DNA of 64,000 nt, from contig NZ_JAPFQI010000016.1 of NCBI RefSeq assembly GCF_026183895.1, forward strand, positions 1 to 64,000. The letters run 5' to 3'. This DNA is from Sabulicella glaciei. Lineage in GTDB: Bacteria; Pseudomonadota; Alphaproteobacteria; Acetobacterales; Acetobacteraceae. Each line of letters starts with the position of its first letter. Position 1 is the stretch's first letter. Shown piece by piece: positions 1-7,952 of this stretch. The translations under genes were made by a program, and so were the position numbers. The notes under the pieces were generated by a model, which searched no databases, had not been told where the DNA came from, and worked only from the letters and a program-made list of their open reading frames with translations.

Positions 1-66
1 CGGCGCGGATACGCGACCGTTCCAGGCGCGTTCTGCCCGGGACATTCACACTGGCTGAAAGTCCTG

Positions 67-1320
67 ATGGACCCCTACATCCTCTTGCTGGCAGGCGTGG
101 GCGTGCTGATCCTGCTGATGGCCTGGCTGCCCATGGTGCTGCGGGAACTGCCGCTGTCCCTGCCCATGTTCTGCGTCGCCTTTGGCTTCGTCGCCTTCGG
201 CCTGTCGAGCGGCAACACCCCGCACCCGCAGGATCACCCGGAGATCACCGAGCGGCTCACCGAGATCGTCGTCATCATCGCCTTGACCGGTGCCGGCCTC
301 AAGCTCGACCGACCCTTCGGGTGGCGCACCTGGGCGATGACCTGGCGCCTGCTCGCCATCGCCATGCCGCTCTCCATCCTCGGCATCGCGCTGGTTGGCC
401 ACTAGATGCTTGGCTTTGGCCTGGCCACTGCGCTGCTGCTGGGCGCCGCGCTGGCCTCGACCGATCCGGTGCTCGCCGGCGACGTGCAGGTGGGCCCGCC
501 ACGCTCGGGCGAGGAGGACGAGGTGCGTTTCACCCTCACCGCCGAGGCGGGGCTGAATGACGGCCTTTCCTTTCCCTTCGTGAACCTCGCGGTGGCCGCT
601 GCCGCGCACGGGAGCCTGCCCGGACCCTGGCTGCTCGACTGGGCAGCCGACGACGTGGCCTGGAAGCTCGGCGCCGGCCTGGCCGTGGGGCTGGGAGTTG
701 GGTGGGCGCTCGGCTGGCTGGTCTTCCGCGTGCCGAACCGCGCCGGGCTGTCGCGCACCGGGGAGGGCTTCGTTGCGCTCGGCATCACGTTTCTCGCCTA
801 CAGCCTGACCGAGCTTGCGCACGGCTATGGCTTTCTTGCCGTCTTCGTCGCGGCGCTGGCGGTGCGCGCGGCCGAGCGCGAGCACGAGTACCACGAGCGG
901 CTGCACGACTTCGTCGACCAGACCGAGAGGCTGCTGCTGATGGTCCTTCTTGTGCTTTTTGGCGGCGCGCTGGCGGGCGGGCTGCTGGAGGCGTTGACCT
1001 GGGAAGGCGTGGCAGCGGTGGTCGTCATTCTTTTCGTGGTGCGGCCGGCGGCGGGGATGGCCTCCCTGGCAGGCGCGCCGCAACCCCTGGGCGAGCGCGC
1101 AGCCGTGGCCTTCTTCGGCATCCGCGGGATCGGCAGCTTCTACTACCTCGCTTATGCCTTGAACGAGGAGCGCTTCGAGGCAGCGGAGGAGCTATGGGCG
1201 GTGATCGGCTTCACCGTGCTGGTCTCAATCCTGCTCCACGGTGCGACCGTGACACCCGCCATGCGCTGGCTCGATAGACGGCGCCAAGCCCAAGGCACCC
1301 TGCCGCTGGAGTCCGACTGA
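67..1320 (+). pseudogene. CPA-type cation:proton antiporter, interrupted by an in-frame TAG
   Basis: Two open stretches (67-405 and 406-1320) lie in the same frame and are separated only by the TAG at 403-405. Read through, they give a polytopic membrane protein of about 418 codons, close to the normal size of NhaP-like sodium/proton antiporters. Family signatures are split by the stop: the membrane segments up to LSILGIALVGH lie before it, while STDPVLA (about codon 131) and the exchanger motif AEAGLNDG (about codon 162) lie after it. Relatives usually have Trp at the stop position, so a single TGG to TAG change is the simplest explanation. The ATG directly after the stop could restart translation, but that product would lack the N-terminal helices. 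Family call is firm; loss of function is inferred, and suppression or a sequencing error is possible. Confidence 0.8.
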
Positions 1321-1504
1321 CCACACCTCCTGTCTCGACAGACAGCCCGATCCCGAAATCCCATGATCAGGAACGGAATTTCTACCGCCCACCCGGAGGT
1401 TTCCGGGCGAGAACTTATGCAAGTACTCGCCAAATCCAGTCGGGGTCTGCATCCTGGCGCATGGTGACGGAGTTGTTTTCGTCAAGGTGCAGGGCACGCG
1501 GTCA

Positions 1505-1921
1505 ATGGATGCACATCAAATTCCTCAGTGGCGCAGCTTTGACGTTGAGAGCGGGCAGGTCGAAGCTACACAATCTCGCATCCTTATTTTGGAAGGAGTT
1601 CCTGTCGTTGGGGTTTTTGTTGCGGCGCGGCTTCTTGGACAGGGCGCCCAGGTCCTTGGCCCCTTTATTCATGCCCCAGACGCGCTGATGGCGCTTAAGC
1701 AGGACCACCCGACGGCGGCGCTGGTCGATGCCGACATCGCCCACGAGCGCGGCCATGAGGAGCTGCTGGCCGAACTCGCTCAGCGGAAGGTGCTGACCGT
1801 GCTTACGACAGGCGAGCGGATCGATGCCATGCGTTTGCATTTCCCGGATTGGCCGTTGCTCGGCAAGTCCTTTGCAGGACATCACGTCCAGGATGTTCTG
1901 CGGCGCCTTCGGGTGGCTTGA
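1505..1921 (+). CDS. degenerate single-domain response regulator (CheY-like receiver)
   Basis: The product has 138 residues from the ATG at 1505; a GTG at 1487 is an alternative start and neither has a clear ribosome site. Residues 25-136 follow the receiver fold: strand RILILE, strand AALVDADI with the likely phosphoacceptor Asp75, strand VLTVLTTG, and LLGKSF with the conserved Lys121. The N-terminal acidic pair that binds magnesium is reduced to Glu30-Gly31 where relatives have Glu-Asp, so phosphorylation may be weak or absent. There is no output domain and no histidine kinase nearby. The gene stops just before an IS3 remnant, so its 3' end could have been altered. Function is unknown beyond probable signalling. 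Confidence 0.6.
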   Translation: MDAHQIPQWRSFDVESGQVEATQSRILILEGVPVVGVFVAARLLGQGAQVLGPFIHAPDALMALKQDHPTAALVDADIAHERGHEELLAELAQRKVLTVLTTGERIDAMRLHFPDWPLLGKSFAGHHVQDVLRRLRVA

Positions 1922-1938
1922 CGCGGCATTGAAGTCCC

Positions 1939-2089
1939 ACAGACCCATGCCGGAAAACTGCTTCTTCCATCGGCAGGGCGTCGGCTCCGAGACTCCGAGC
2001 TTGCGGCAGATCTCGGAGATGGTTGTGCCGCTTTCTGCGTGAGGCCGGGCGAGGCGACCTGCTTCTACCGTGTAACGCTTCTTCTTCAT
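1939..2089 (-). pseudogene. IS3-family transposase OrfA, N-terminal remnant
   Basis: About 50 codons starting MKKKRY resemble the helix-turn-helix start of IS3-family OrfA. Recognisable pieces are ISEICRKLGVSE and WKKQFSGMG, which match the second helix and the WK-K-F-GM ending of the family. The middle (TVEAGRLARPHAES) is distorted, and homology stops near 1939, where the frame runs on into the antisense of the receiver gene. No OrfB follows. It is a dead insertion-sequence scar marking past rearrangement at this end of the window. Confidence 0.6.
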
Positions 2090-2341
2090 GGCACCTTTTC
2101 CGCCTCTTCAGGGGTTCAATGTGCGCACGAAAATTTCGCTCCGGCCGGACCAGTCTCCGAGGTCAGGGGCCTGAGTTTGCCCTGGCACAAACCCTCACTC
2201 AGCAAGGCGCTCCGGGCCCGGTTCCGAAATGATTTCCATGGTCGTGGCAGGGACCGAGGCGCGTGGCTCCTCTGACTGGCATGCGGGTTTCCGGTTGGTT
2301 CCCGGCGTAAGAGAAGTCGACCCATGGCCCGCGATCAGCCT

Positions 2342-4435
2342 TCAAGTGCCGGGAGCGCGAGACGCTAGCTCAATCAGGTCGGTCCCCTCAGCCATCTCGG
2401 GCCGGTGGGCAATGCTGATCCGGGTGATGTCGAGCCTCCGGAGCGCCACGTTGATCCGCCGCTCGCGCTCCAGGTCGAGATGGGCAGTGCCTTCATCAAG
2501 AAAAAGCACCCTCGGTCGCCGGTAGAGTGCCCGCGCCAGCAGCACGCGCTGCTTCTGGCCTCCGGAAAGGGAGCTGCCCATGTCGCCGATCAGGCTGTTG
2601 TAGGCCATGGGCATGGCCATGATCTCGTCGTGGATCTCGGCCATTCGCGCGCATTCGGTTATCCATTCCTGGTCGAAGCCGGCTTCGAAGAAGCAGATGT
2701 TGTCGGCAATGGATCCGGACAGGAGCTGATCCTCCTGCATGACCGCGCCCACCTTCTCGCGGTACGCGCGCGCTCCGATGACCGGAAGCGGCACGCCGTC
2801 GATCAGCACCTCCCCGCTCGTGGGCTCGAGCAGGCCGAGCATGATCTTCATCAGCGTGGTCTTCCCGCCTCCGGACGGCCCTGTGATGGTCACGAACTGC
2901 CCTGCCGCGATAGTCAGGCTAACATTCTCCAGGACGAAGCGCTCGGTCTCGGCGTAGCGGAACGACACGTTCCTGAGCTCGATCCCACCCCGGATCGGGC
3001 GGGAGGCGTCGAGCGGGGCGTCGTGGCCAGGCTCGGGCTCCGCGAGCGCGATGTCCGAGATTCGTTCCAGGTGCAATCCCAGGAGCCGGAACTCGATCCC
3101 CTTCTCGACGAGCAGGACCGCCTTCTCGATAAAGTGACGCTTGTAGCTCATGAACGCGAAGATCATGCCCACGGTGAGGGCGTTGTTGAGCGCCAGCCGC
3201 GCGGCCAGATAGATGACCAAGATATTCTCCACGCCGAAGATCAGGTCGTTGAGGGTCCTGAAGGTGATGCTGGCCCGGCCGAGACGCACATTCGCGTTCA
3301 CCACCTCCGCATGGCGGTTGAGCCACTGGCCCTCGCGCTCGCTCTCGCGGTTGAACAGCTTCAGGCTCTGCACGGCCCTCGCGGTTTCGATGAACGTCGA
3401 ACTCTCCTGCGCGCGGCTCTGGATCAGGGCTTCGCTGCGCTGGCGCAGGATCGGGAAAAGGGCGAGCCGGAGCGCCGCGTAGAGCAGCAGCGCCACTACC
3501 ACGACGCCTGCCAGGGCAGGGCTGTAGAGGAAGATCATGACCAGCGTCGCCAGCGCCATGATCCCGTCCACCATCGCGATGATCAACCCTTCGGCCAGCA
3601 GGTTCCGCACGGGCTCGATGGAGCCAAAGCGGGACATCACGTCGCCCACGTGACGCTTCTCGAACCAGGCGAGCGGAAGCCGGAGGAGGTGGTGGAACAG
3701 TCGCGCGCCCATGCGGAAGTGCAGCAGGTTCTGCACGATGAGGACCACCTGACCCCGCAGCGCCGTCGTGGCGACCGTGAGAAGCATGAGCAGCCCGAAG
3801 CCGAGCGCCAGCACGAGCAGCAGGTCCGCGTCACCACGTGCGATCACCTCGTCCACGGTGATCTGCATGTAGAGCGGCCCGGCAATCACCAGGATTTCCA
3901 GCACCGCGGACAGGACGAAGATCTGCACCAGCGGGTGCGTGAGCCCGCGCGTGCCCGACCAGAAGGCCGAGAAGGGAAGCTGCGACCTCTCGTCCTTTCG
4001 CGCGAAGTCCTCGCTGGGCGAAAGCTCCAGCGCGACGCCTGTGACATGGCGCGAGGCTTCCGACAGCGAGTAGCTTCGCTCGCCAAGGGCCGGGTCGTGC
4101 ACCACGATCCCCTTGGCCGTGACCGACTTCAGGACGACGAAGTGGCTGAGATCCCAGTGGAGGATCGCTGGCAGGCGCAGCTGGCCGAGGTGGTCAAGCT
4201 CGAAGCGGAGCGCTCGGCAGGCGAGGTTCATCTGGCTTGCGACCTGGACCATGCCCCGCAGCGTCACGCCCTTCAGCGAGGCGGGGTGGCGGCGGCGCAG
4301 CGTGTTCAGGTCGATCTTGTGCCCGTGATAGGAGGCGACCATCGCCAGGCAGGCGAGGCCGCACTCCGCGGCCTCCGTCTGCCGGATCACGGGCAGCCGA
4401 GCGCGGCCACGGAAGTCCAGCCGGCTCTCGATCAC
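2342..4435 (-). CDS. C39-peptidase-containing ABC exporter (double-glycine peptide secretion)
   Basis: This 697-residue protein is an inner-membrane exporter that should cut the leader of the neighbouring peptide after Gly-Gly and export the mature part. Residues 1-125 form a C39 cysteine protease: AECGLACLAMV holds Cys25, LSHFVVL holds His98 and HDPALG holds Asp114, so the active site looks intact. A six-helix ABC membrane domain fills about 165-450. The nucleotide-binding domain has Walker A GPSGGGKTT (about 519), signature LSGGQKQR (about 620) and Walker B VLFLDEGTAHLD (about 640). The ATG overlaps the stop of the HlyD gene by 4 bases, so the two are translationally coupled. Its length and order are those of CvaB/LagD-type transporters. 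No outer-membrane TolC partner lies in the window. Confidence 0.93.
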   Translation of the reverse strand: MIESRLDFRGRARLPVIRQTEAAECGLACLAMVASYHGHKIDLNTLRRRHPASLKGVTLRGMVQVASQMNLACRALRFELDHLGQLRLPAILHWDLSHFVVLKSVTAKGIVVHDPALGERSYSLSEASRHVTGVALELSPSEDFARKDERSQLPFSAFWSGTRGLTHPLVQIFVLSAVLEILVIAGPLYMQITVDEVIARGDADLLLVLALGFGLLMLLTVATTALRGQVVLIVQNLLHFRMGARLFHHLLRLPLAWFEKRHVGDVMSRFGSIEPVRNLLAEGLIIAMVDGIMALATLVMIFLYSPALAGVVVVALLLYAALRLALFPILRQRSEALIQSRAQESSTFIETARAVQSLKLFNRESEREGQWLNRHAEVVNANVRLGRASITFRTLNDLIFGVENILVIYLAARLALNNALTVGMIFAFMSYKRHFIEKAVLLVEKGIEFRLLGLHLERISDIALAEPEPGHDAPLDASRPIRGGIELRNVSFRYAETERFVLENVSLTIAAGQFVTITGPSGGGKTTLMKIMLGLLEPTSGEVLIDGVPLPVIGARAYREKVGAVMQEDQLLSGSIADNICFFEAGFDQEWITECARMAEIHDEIMAMPMAYNSLIGDMGSSLSGGQKQRVLLARALYRRPRVLFLDEGTAHLDLERERRINVALRRLDITRISIAHRPEMAEGTDLIELASRAPGT

Positions 4436-5787
4436 GGCTGCAGCGCCCGCGCCCCGGCGCCGAGGAGTGGATTCACGAGCCAGCTCACAAGCGTGCGGCT
4501 GTCGAGGATGATGTCGGCTCGCAGGAGCATGTCGGGCTGCAGCGGGATGCGGTTGCCATAGGCGTCCACGTCCGGCCGCTCGAGCTCAACGGTGACTCGG
4601 TAAACGGGCTCGTCGAGCTGGACCGGGACCGTGATGTCGGCGGAGGTGAGCACCGTGTGCGAGATCCTGATCACCCGCCCACCATAGGTGCCGAAGTTCT
4701 GGTAGGGGAAGGCGTCGTAGAGGATGCGAACGCGCTGTCCCTGACGGACGAAGCCGGCGGCGCGGGTCGGCACGAAGAGTTCGGCCTGCAGGAGGCTGCC
4801 TTCAGGCACGATGGTGAGCTGGAGCTGACGGGGGTCGGCGGGCCTCCCGACCGTTGCCTGCAAGGTCGAGACACGTCCGGCGATGGGCGCGCGGATTTCA
4901 TACGCCCGGCGTCCCCCGATCTCGGCGATGCGCTGATCCGTGGCTGAGAGCTCTCCCTCCAGGATGCGGATGCGGTCAGCCACGGCGATGGGGAGCTGCT
5001 CCAGCGTGAAGCGCTGCTCGGTGATCTGGTTCCGCCGCGCGGCCAGCTGCAGGCGGAGCGCATCGAGGTTCTGTCGCTGCTCAAACAGATTCTCCTCACG
5101 ACGCCGGAGGTCGAGATCCGAGACGTAGCCGCGGGGATTCAGCCGCGTGGCCGCGGCAACAAATTCCTCGGCCAGGCGGATGCGCTCACGCTGGGTAGTA
5201 ACCTGGCCCTCGATGTGGGTCGTTTCTGTCTCCGATCCGCGGATGAGGGCGGTAAGGCGAGCGCGCTCGGACAGGTCGCGCTCGCCCTCGGCCGCGATCT
5301 GGCGCGCCAGCACATCGCGCTGCCGGTTGAGTGCGTCGAGCACGGCTGCGTTTACGTCCCGGCCGTCGGCCGAAACTTGCGGTGTCGTCACGCTGAGAAG
5401 TGGCTGGCCCTCGCGAACAAGTTGACCTTCTTCCACATGGACCGCGCTGACGATGCCGGACTGCAGGGCATGGATGCGGGCGGTGCCGGTTGTCGGAGCA
5501 AGGTAGCCGGCCACGGTTTCCTTGCGCGCATAAGGCGCGATGAACAGAAATGCGATGATCAGGACAAGGGCCGCGAGGGCCCCCCAGACCAGGATGCTGG
5601 TCGAAACTGGCTGGAGAAGCGCGACCTCGCCCCATTGCCGACGGTCGCGTTGAAACGCCAGCGCTTCCGAGCGGAACAGCGCACGCTGAGGTGCTGGAGG
5701 GTCGACTGGCTGGTTCATCCGCGCTCGAGAGATTGCAACATCACGGCCGATCCGCATGCTTGGCTCGGGAGGCGAGTGGTCAATCAT
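4432..5787 (-). CDS. HlyD-family periplasmic adaptor of the peptide exporter
   Basis: The 451-residue membrane fusion protein should bridge the ABC exporter to an outer-membrane channel. A cytoplasmic N-terminus of about 60 residues is followed by one membrane helix at 63-85, a lipoyl-like half motif (GYLAPTTGTARIHALQSG), a long helical hairpin at about 150-290 and the returning barrel (YEIRAPIAGRVSTLQA). It matches CvaA/HlyD proteins that pair with C39 exporters. The ATG at 5787 is preceded by GGAGG at a long spacing of 13 bases, and that site lies inside a perfect inverted repeat. ATG codons at 5757 and 5718 are later options. It sits 77 bases after the peptide gene and overlaps the exporter by 4 bases. 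Confidence 0.9.
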   Translation of the reverse strand: MIDHSPPEPSMRIGRDVAISRARMNQPVDPPAPQRALFRSEALAFQRDRRQWGEVALLQPVSTSILVWGALAALVLIIAFLFIAPYARKETVAGYLAPTTGTARIHALQSGIVSAVHVEEGQLVREGQPLLSVTTPQVSADGRDVNAAVLDALNRQRDVLARQIAAEGERDLSERARLTALIRGSETETTHIEGQVTTQRERIRLAEEFVAAATRLNPRGYVSDLDLRRREENLFEQRQNLDALRLQLAARRNQITEQRFTLEQLPIAVADRIRILEGELSATDQRIAEIGGRRAYEIRAPIAGRVSTLQATVGRPADPRQLQLTIVPEGSLLQAELFVPTRAAGFVRQGQRVRILYDAFPYQNFGTYGGRVIRISHTVLTSADITVPVQLDEPVYRVTVELERPDVDAYGNRIPLQPDMLLRADIILDSRTLVSWLVNPLLGAGARALQP

Positions 5788-5799
5788 TGCGAAACAGGC

Positions 5800-5847
5800 G
5801 CCTCCGCCGCGCAGCCTGGATGACTATCCCGGGCTGGCGGCGGAGGC
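5800..5847 (-). promoter_or_regulatory. intercistronic hairpin covering the hlyD ribosome site
   Basis: Two arms, 5837-5847 and 5800-5810, are a perfect 11-base inverted repeat with a 26-base loop. In the minus-strand transcript the second arm contains GGAGG, the only good Shine-Dalgarno match before the adaptor start at 5787. The stem would therefore hide the ribosome site, and it has no T-run to act as a simple terminator. Such a hairpin would make much peptide and little exporter from one transcript, or stabilise the upstream message. The pairing is seen; the role is inferred. Confidence 0.5.
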
Positions 5848-5864
5848 CATGTGATGGTCGAGGC

Positions 5865-6086
5865 TCAGGCCTGGACGATACGGCCCGGCCTACCCTGTGC
5901 TGCACCGGCCACTGCGCCACCAAGGACGCCGATGGCCACCGCAGCGTTTACAGGGATGGCAACCGCCACGTTGTTGTTTTCAATGTCGACGACATCGACC
6001 GCGACGACATTGATCAGCCCGCCAGCCACGGCATCGAGTTCGGCAGCGGTCAGCTCCATCGGAGCAGCAAGACGGTCCTCAGACAT
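5865..6086 (-). CDS. double-glycine-leader peptide precursor (putative bacteriocin or signal peptide)
   Basis: This 73-residue peptide has a 23-residue leader ending ELTAAELDAVAGG, the classic double-glycine processing site read by C39 exporters. The predicted mature part is 50 residues. It starts LINVVAVDVVDIENNN, is rich in Val, Ala and Gly, contains GVLGGAVAGAAQG with repeated small-residue spacing, has no cysteine and ends GRPGRIVQA. The start is fixed by GAGGGAGA 7 bases before the ATG at 6086; an upstream in-frame extension to 6146 has no such site. It is the first gene of an operon with an adaptor and a C39 exporter, which makes it their likely cargo. No immunity gene is evident. Whether it kills, signals or does something else cannot be read from the sequence. 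Confidence 0.82.
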   Translation of the reverse strand: MSEDRLAAPMELTAAELDAVAGGLINVVAVDVVDIENNNVAVAIPVNAAVAIGVLGGAVAGAAQGRPGRIVQA

Positions 6087-6589
6087 GTGATAGTCTCCCT
6101 CGTTATTTGCCGACAGTGGTGCCGGCCGAGTCAAAACACATGCCATTCTATCGAGTTTCCGAAAAAATCAGCGACAAATCTTCGTATTGTATTTATTATT
6201 ATGGGAGGATACTGTTGGATGGCCCGAATGGATTGTGGCTTTCTTTGGGCAATGAATAATTCTCAGAAGGTATATTTCCAGAATGGCCTCGAATGTTGTC
6301 AGGGAATACTGAACCTTGGAAGGGCACCCTGGTGGTCTTCAATGTGAAGAATGGCCAGCCGCGTTGCGGGTCGCGGAACTTGAAGGAGGTGGACCATAGG
6401 CTCCGCGACGTGCCGTACGTTATCGTCTATGGTGCCCGGACTATCCTCCTAACCACGGCCTGAAGGCCGTCACAGGCGAGCAGATCTGAAATCGCATCCC
6501 TGGAAACCCACCTCGCCGGTTACCGGTTCTTGCAGCCTGCGGCGCCACGCAATGGCGTGGACCTCAGAAAGCAAGGAGGAAAATGCCCC
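6087..6589. other. intergenic region, AT-rich, between peptide operon and PRC gene
   Basis: About 500 bases without a convincing gene. The stretch near 6150-6300 is clearly richer in A and T than anything around it (for example TATTGTATTTATTATTATG at 6184-6202). It probably holds the promoter of the minus-strand peptide operon, but I cannot fix a -35/-10 pair; TTGACT on the minus strand near 6130 has no good -10 partner. A 56-codon plus-strand frame (6293-6463) ends RDVPYVIVYG followed by ARTILLTTA, faintly like the end of a RelE/ParE toxin, too weak to call a gene. The base composition suggests acquired DNA. Confidence 0.4.
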
Positions 6590-7348
6590 ATGACCATCCA
6601 CCATTCACTGTCGCTGCTCGCCACCGCTGCCATTTTGGCAAGCACACCCCTTGCATATGCACAGACTCGGCCCGACGGCACGCCTGGCAACCCACCTTCG
6701 ACCGCGACTGGACGCGCCGTGGATCGCGCGCAGGGTGAGGTGCCCCGTCCGGACGGTACGCCCGGCAACCCGCCCGGCACGGCCGTGGGCCGCGCCGTTG
6801 ACAGCCCCCTCGGCACCAACACCACGGGCGCAAACCCATCGGGCGCGGCGACAGGCGCAACGACCATGCCCGCGACGACCTCGACCTCCCCGATGACCGT
6901 TGATGCCGCAAGCCTGCGTGGTGCACTGAGCGCCCAACGGCTGATCGATGCGGATATCTATGGCGCCAACGACCGTGAGATCGGCGAGGTCGAGGACGTC
7001 ATCATCCCGCAAGGCGGGACGGGAGGCCTCGTCGTGGTGCTTTCGGTCGGCGGCTTCCTTGGCATGGGTGAGCGGCACGTCGCCGTGCCCTTCAGCCAGC
7101 TGCAGCACAACGCCGAGCGCAACCGCTGGGTCCTGCCGAACGCCACGCAGGAGACACTCCGTGCAATGCCGGTCTTCAATCTTGACGAGTTCGGGCGGAA
7201 CCGGAATCGGGCCAACTCCGATCGCACGACAAGGCGTGACTCCGTCACTGGCACCACGACGGACGGCACAGCGCCGCGGCCGGGCGTTCCCGCCGGCACC
7301 AGCACGACGCCCGGGCAGTCTGCCCCGGCCAACGCGCCGACGCGTTGA
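6590..7348 (+). CDS. secreted PRC-barrel domain protein
   Basis: The 252-residue product begins with a Sec signal peptide (MTIHHSLSLLATAAILAST, cut after AYA). Next come two near-identical 26-residue repeats beginning RPDGTPGNPP and containing GRAVD, then a Thr/Ala-rich linker. A PRC-barrel follows at about 105-200 (LIDADIYGANDREIGEVEDVII, then GGFLGMGERHVAVPFSQL). The C-terminus is Thr/Pro/Arg-rich and probably disordered. AGGAGG lies 9 bases before the ATG at 6590, fixing the start over an upstream in-frame option at 6530. PRC-barrel proteins of this type are periplasmic and of unknown exact role, often linked to stress or envelope. A terminator-like hairpin follows within 20 bases, so it is monocistronic. 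Confidence 0.8.
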   Translation: MTIHHSLSLLATAAILASTPLAYAQTRPDGTPGNPPSTATGRAVDRAQGEVPRPDGTPGNPPGTAVGRAVDSPLGTNTTGANPSGAATGATTMPATTSTSPMTVDAASLRGALSAQRLIDADIYGANDREIGEVEDVIIPQGGTGGLVVVLSVGGFLGMGERHVAVPFSQLQHNAERNRWVLPNATQETLRAMPVFNLDEFGRNRNRANSDRTTRRDSVTGTTTDGTAPRPGVPAGTSTTPGQSAPANAPTR

Positions 7349-7365
7349 TAGGAGAGCATTAGAGC

Positions 7366-7390
7366 GGGAGGGGGGAAAACCACCCCTCCC
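7366..7390 (+). terminator. terminator-like hairpin after the PRC-barrel gene
   Basis: GGGAGGGG (7366-7373) pairs perfectly with CCCCTCCC (7383-7390) around a 9-base loop, starting 17 bases after the stop codon. Only a short T-poor tail follows, so termination may be moderate. Confidence 0.55.
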
Positions 7391-7433
7391 TGCTTGACCC
7401 GTAGCGTAATGCCCCGCTTGGGAAGTGTCTGGC

Positions 7434-7801
7434 TTAAGCTACCAAGAGCAAATCAAGATGTTTGCGTGTCCCCGCATCCACCTTTACCGAACCGGTGAAC
7501 AAAGAAAGCCCGTCTGAATCCGCAGACGGGCTTTCGGCGTTTCTAAGCCCCATACCAAGCTTCGCCGAAAGGGTCCCCTGGAGCTCGATGTGGTCGCGAT
7601 GCACCTCCACGCGCTCGACCAGAGCCCACAGCGCCTCACAGACTTCCACGCCGCCCTCGCGAGCCATCGCCTCGCGAAGCGACGCCACGCGCTGATGATA
7701 AAGATCCGGCAACCGGGGATGCAGGGCAGGGGCCTTGGCCACCTGACCAGCCTCCCGGAGTTCTGTCTCGAGCTTGGCCAGCGCCGTGGTCGTCCGCAAA
7801 G
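7434..7801 (-). pseudogene. serine-recombinase C-terminal remnant
   Basis: About 120 codons on the minus strand resemble the C-terminal tail of large resolvase/invertase-type recombinases: ALAKLETELREAG, then LHPRLPDLYHQRVASLREAMA and ALWALVERVEVHRDHIELQG, ending SVKVDAGTRKHLDLLLVA. No resolvase domain or active-site serine lies upstream; the frame runs on to 7952 as unrelated sequence. It is a 5'-deleted fragment. It sits just before the giant-gene operon, as does an integrase fragment after it, and is best read as debris of the mobile element that brought that operon. Confidence 0.6.
7504..7535. terminator. perfect 13-bp stem, bidirectional terminator
   Basis: GAAAGCCCGTCTG (7504-7516) and CAGACGGGCTTTC (7523-7535) form a perfect 13-base stem with a 6-base loop. 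Each strand ends in CTTTC after a GC-rich stem, the usual look of a rho-independent terminator working both ways. It lies inside the recombinase remnant, about 155 bases past the PRC-barrel gene. Confidence 0.65.
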
Positions 7802-7952
7802 GGCGGGCGGGGGCAGGAACGGCGCCGCCGGCGACCATTCGGCATCGGTCAGGCATGTTGCATAGGGCTGGCTTGAGCGCGCAAGCTGCGCCCGGGAGGC
7901 GAGGGTCCACATGGGCGACCTCGAAGGACACACAGACATCCCTCGAACGCAC

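Noticed and set aside
46-1083. Long minus-strand open frame (345 codons) opposite the antiporter
   Set aside because: It is antisense to a clearly conserved membrane protein, is rich in Gln, His and Arg as GC-rich shadows are, and has no ribosome site.
1371-1400. GGAAC near 1371 as a general-stress (EcfG) promoter for the receiver gene
   Set aside because: No CGTT-type -10 element occurs at the required distance.
2405-4561. 718-codon plus-strand frame opposite the C39 exporter
   Set aside because: The minus strand encodes an exporter with all motifs; the plus frame has His/Gln/Asp/Arg-rich shadow composition and no domain.
6293-6463. Small plus-strand frame of 56 codons faintly like a RelE/ParE toxin end
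   Set aside because: Only the last 20 residues look similar, there is no ribosome site, and no antitoxin gene is adjacent.
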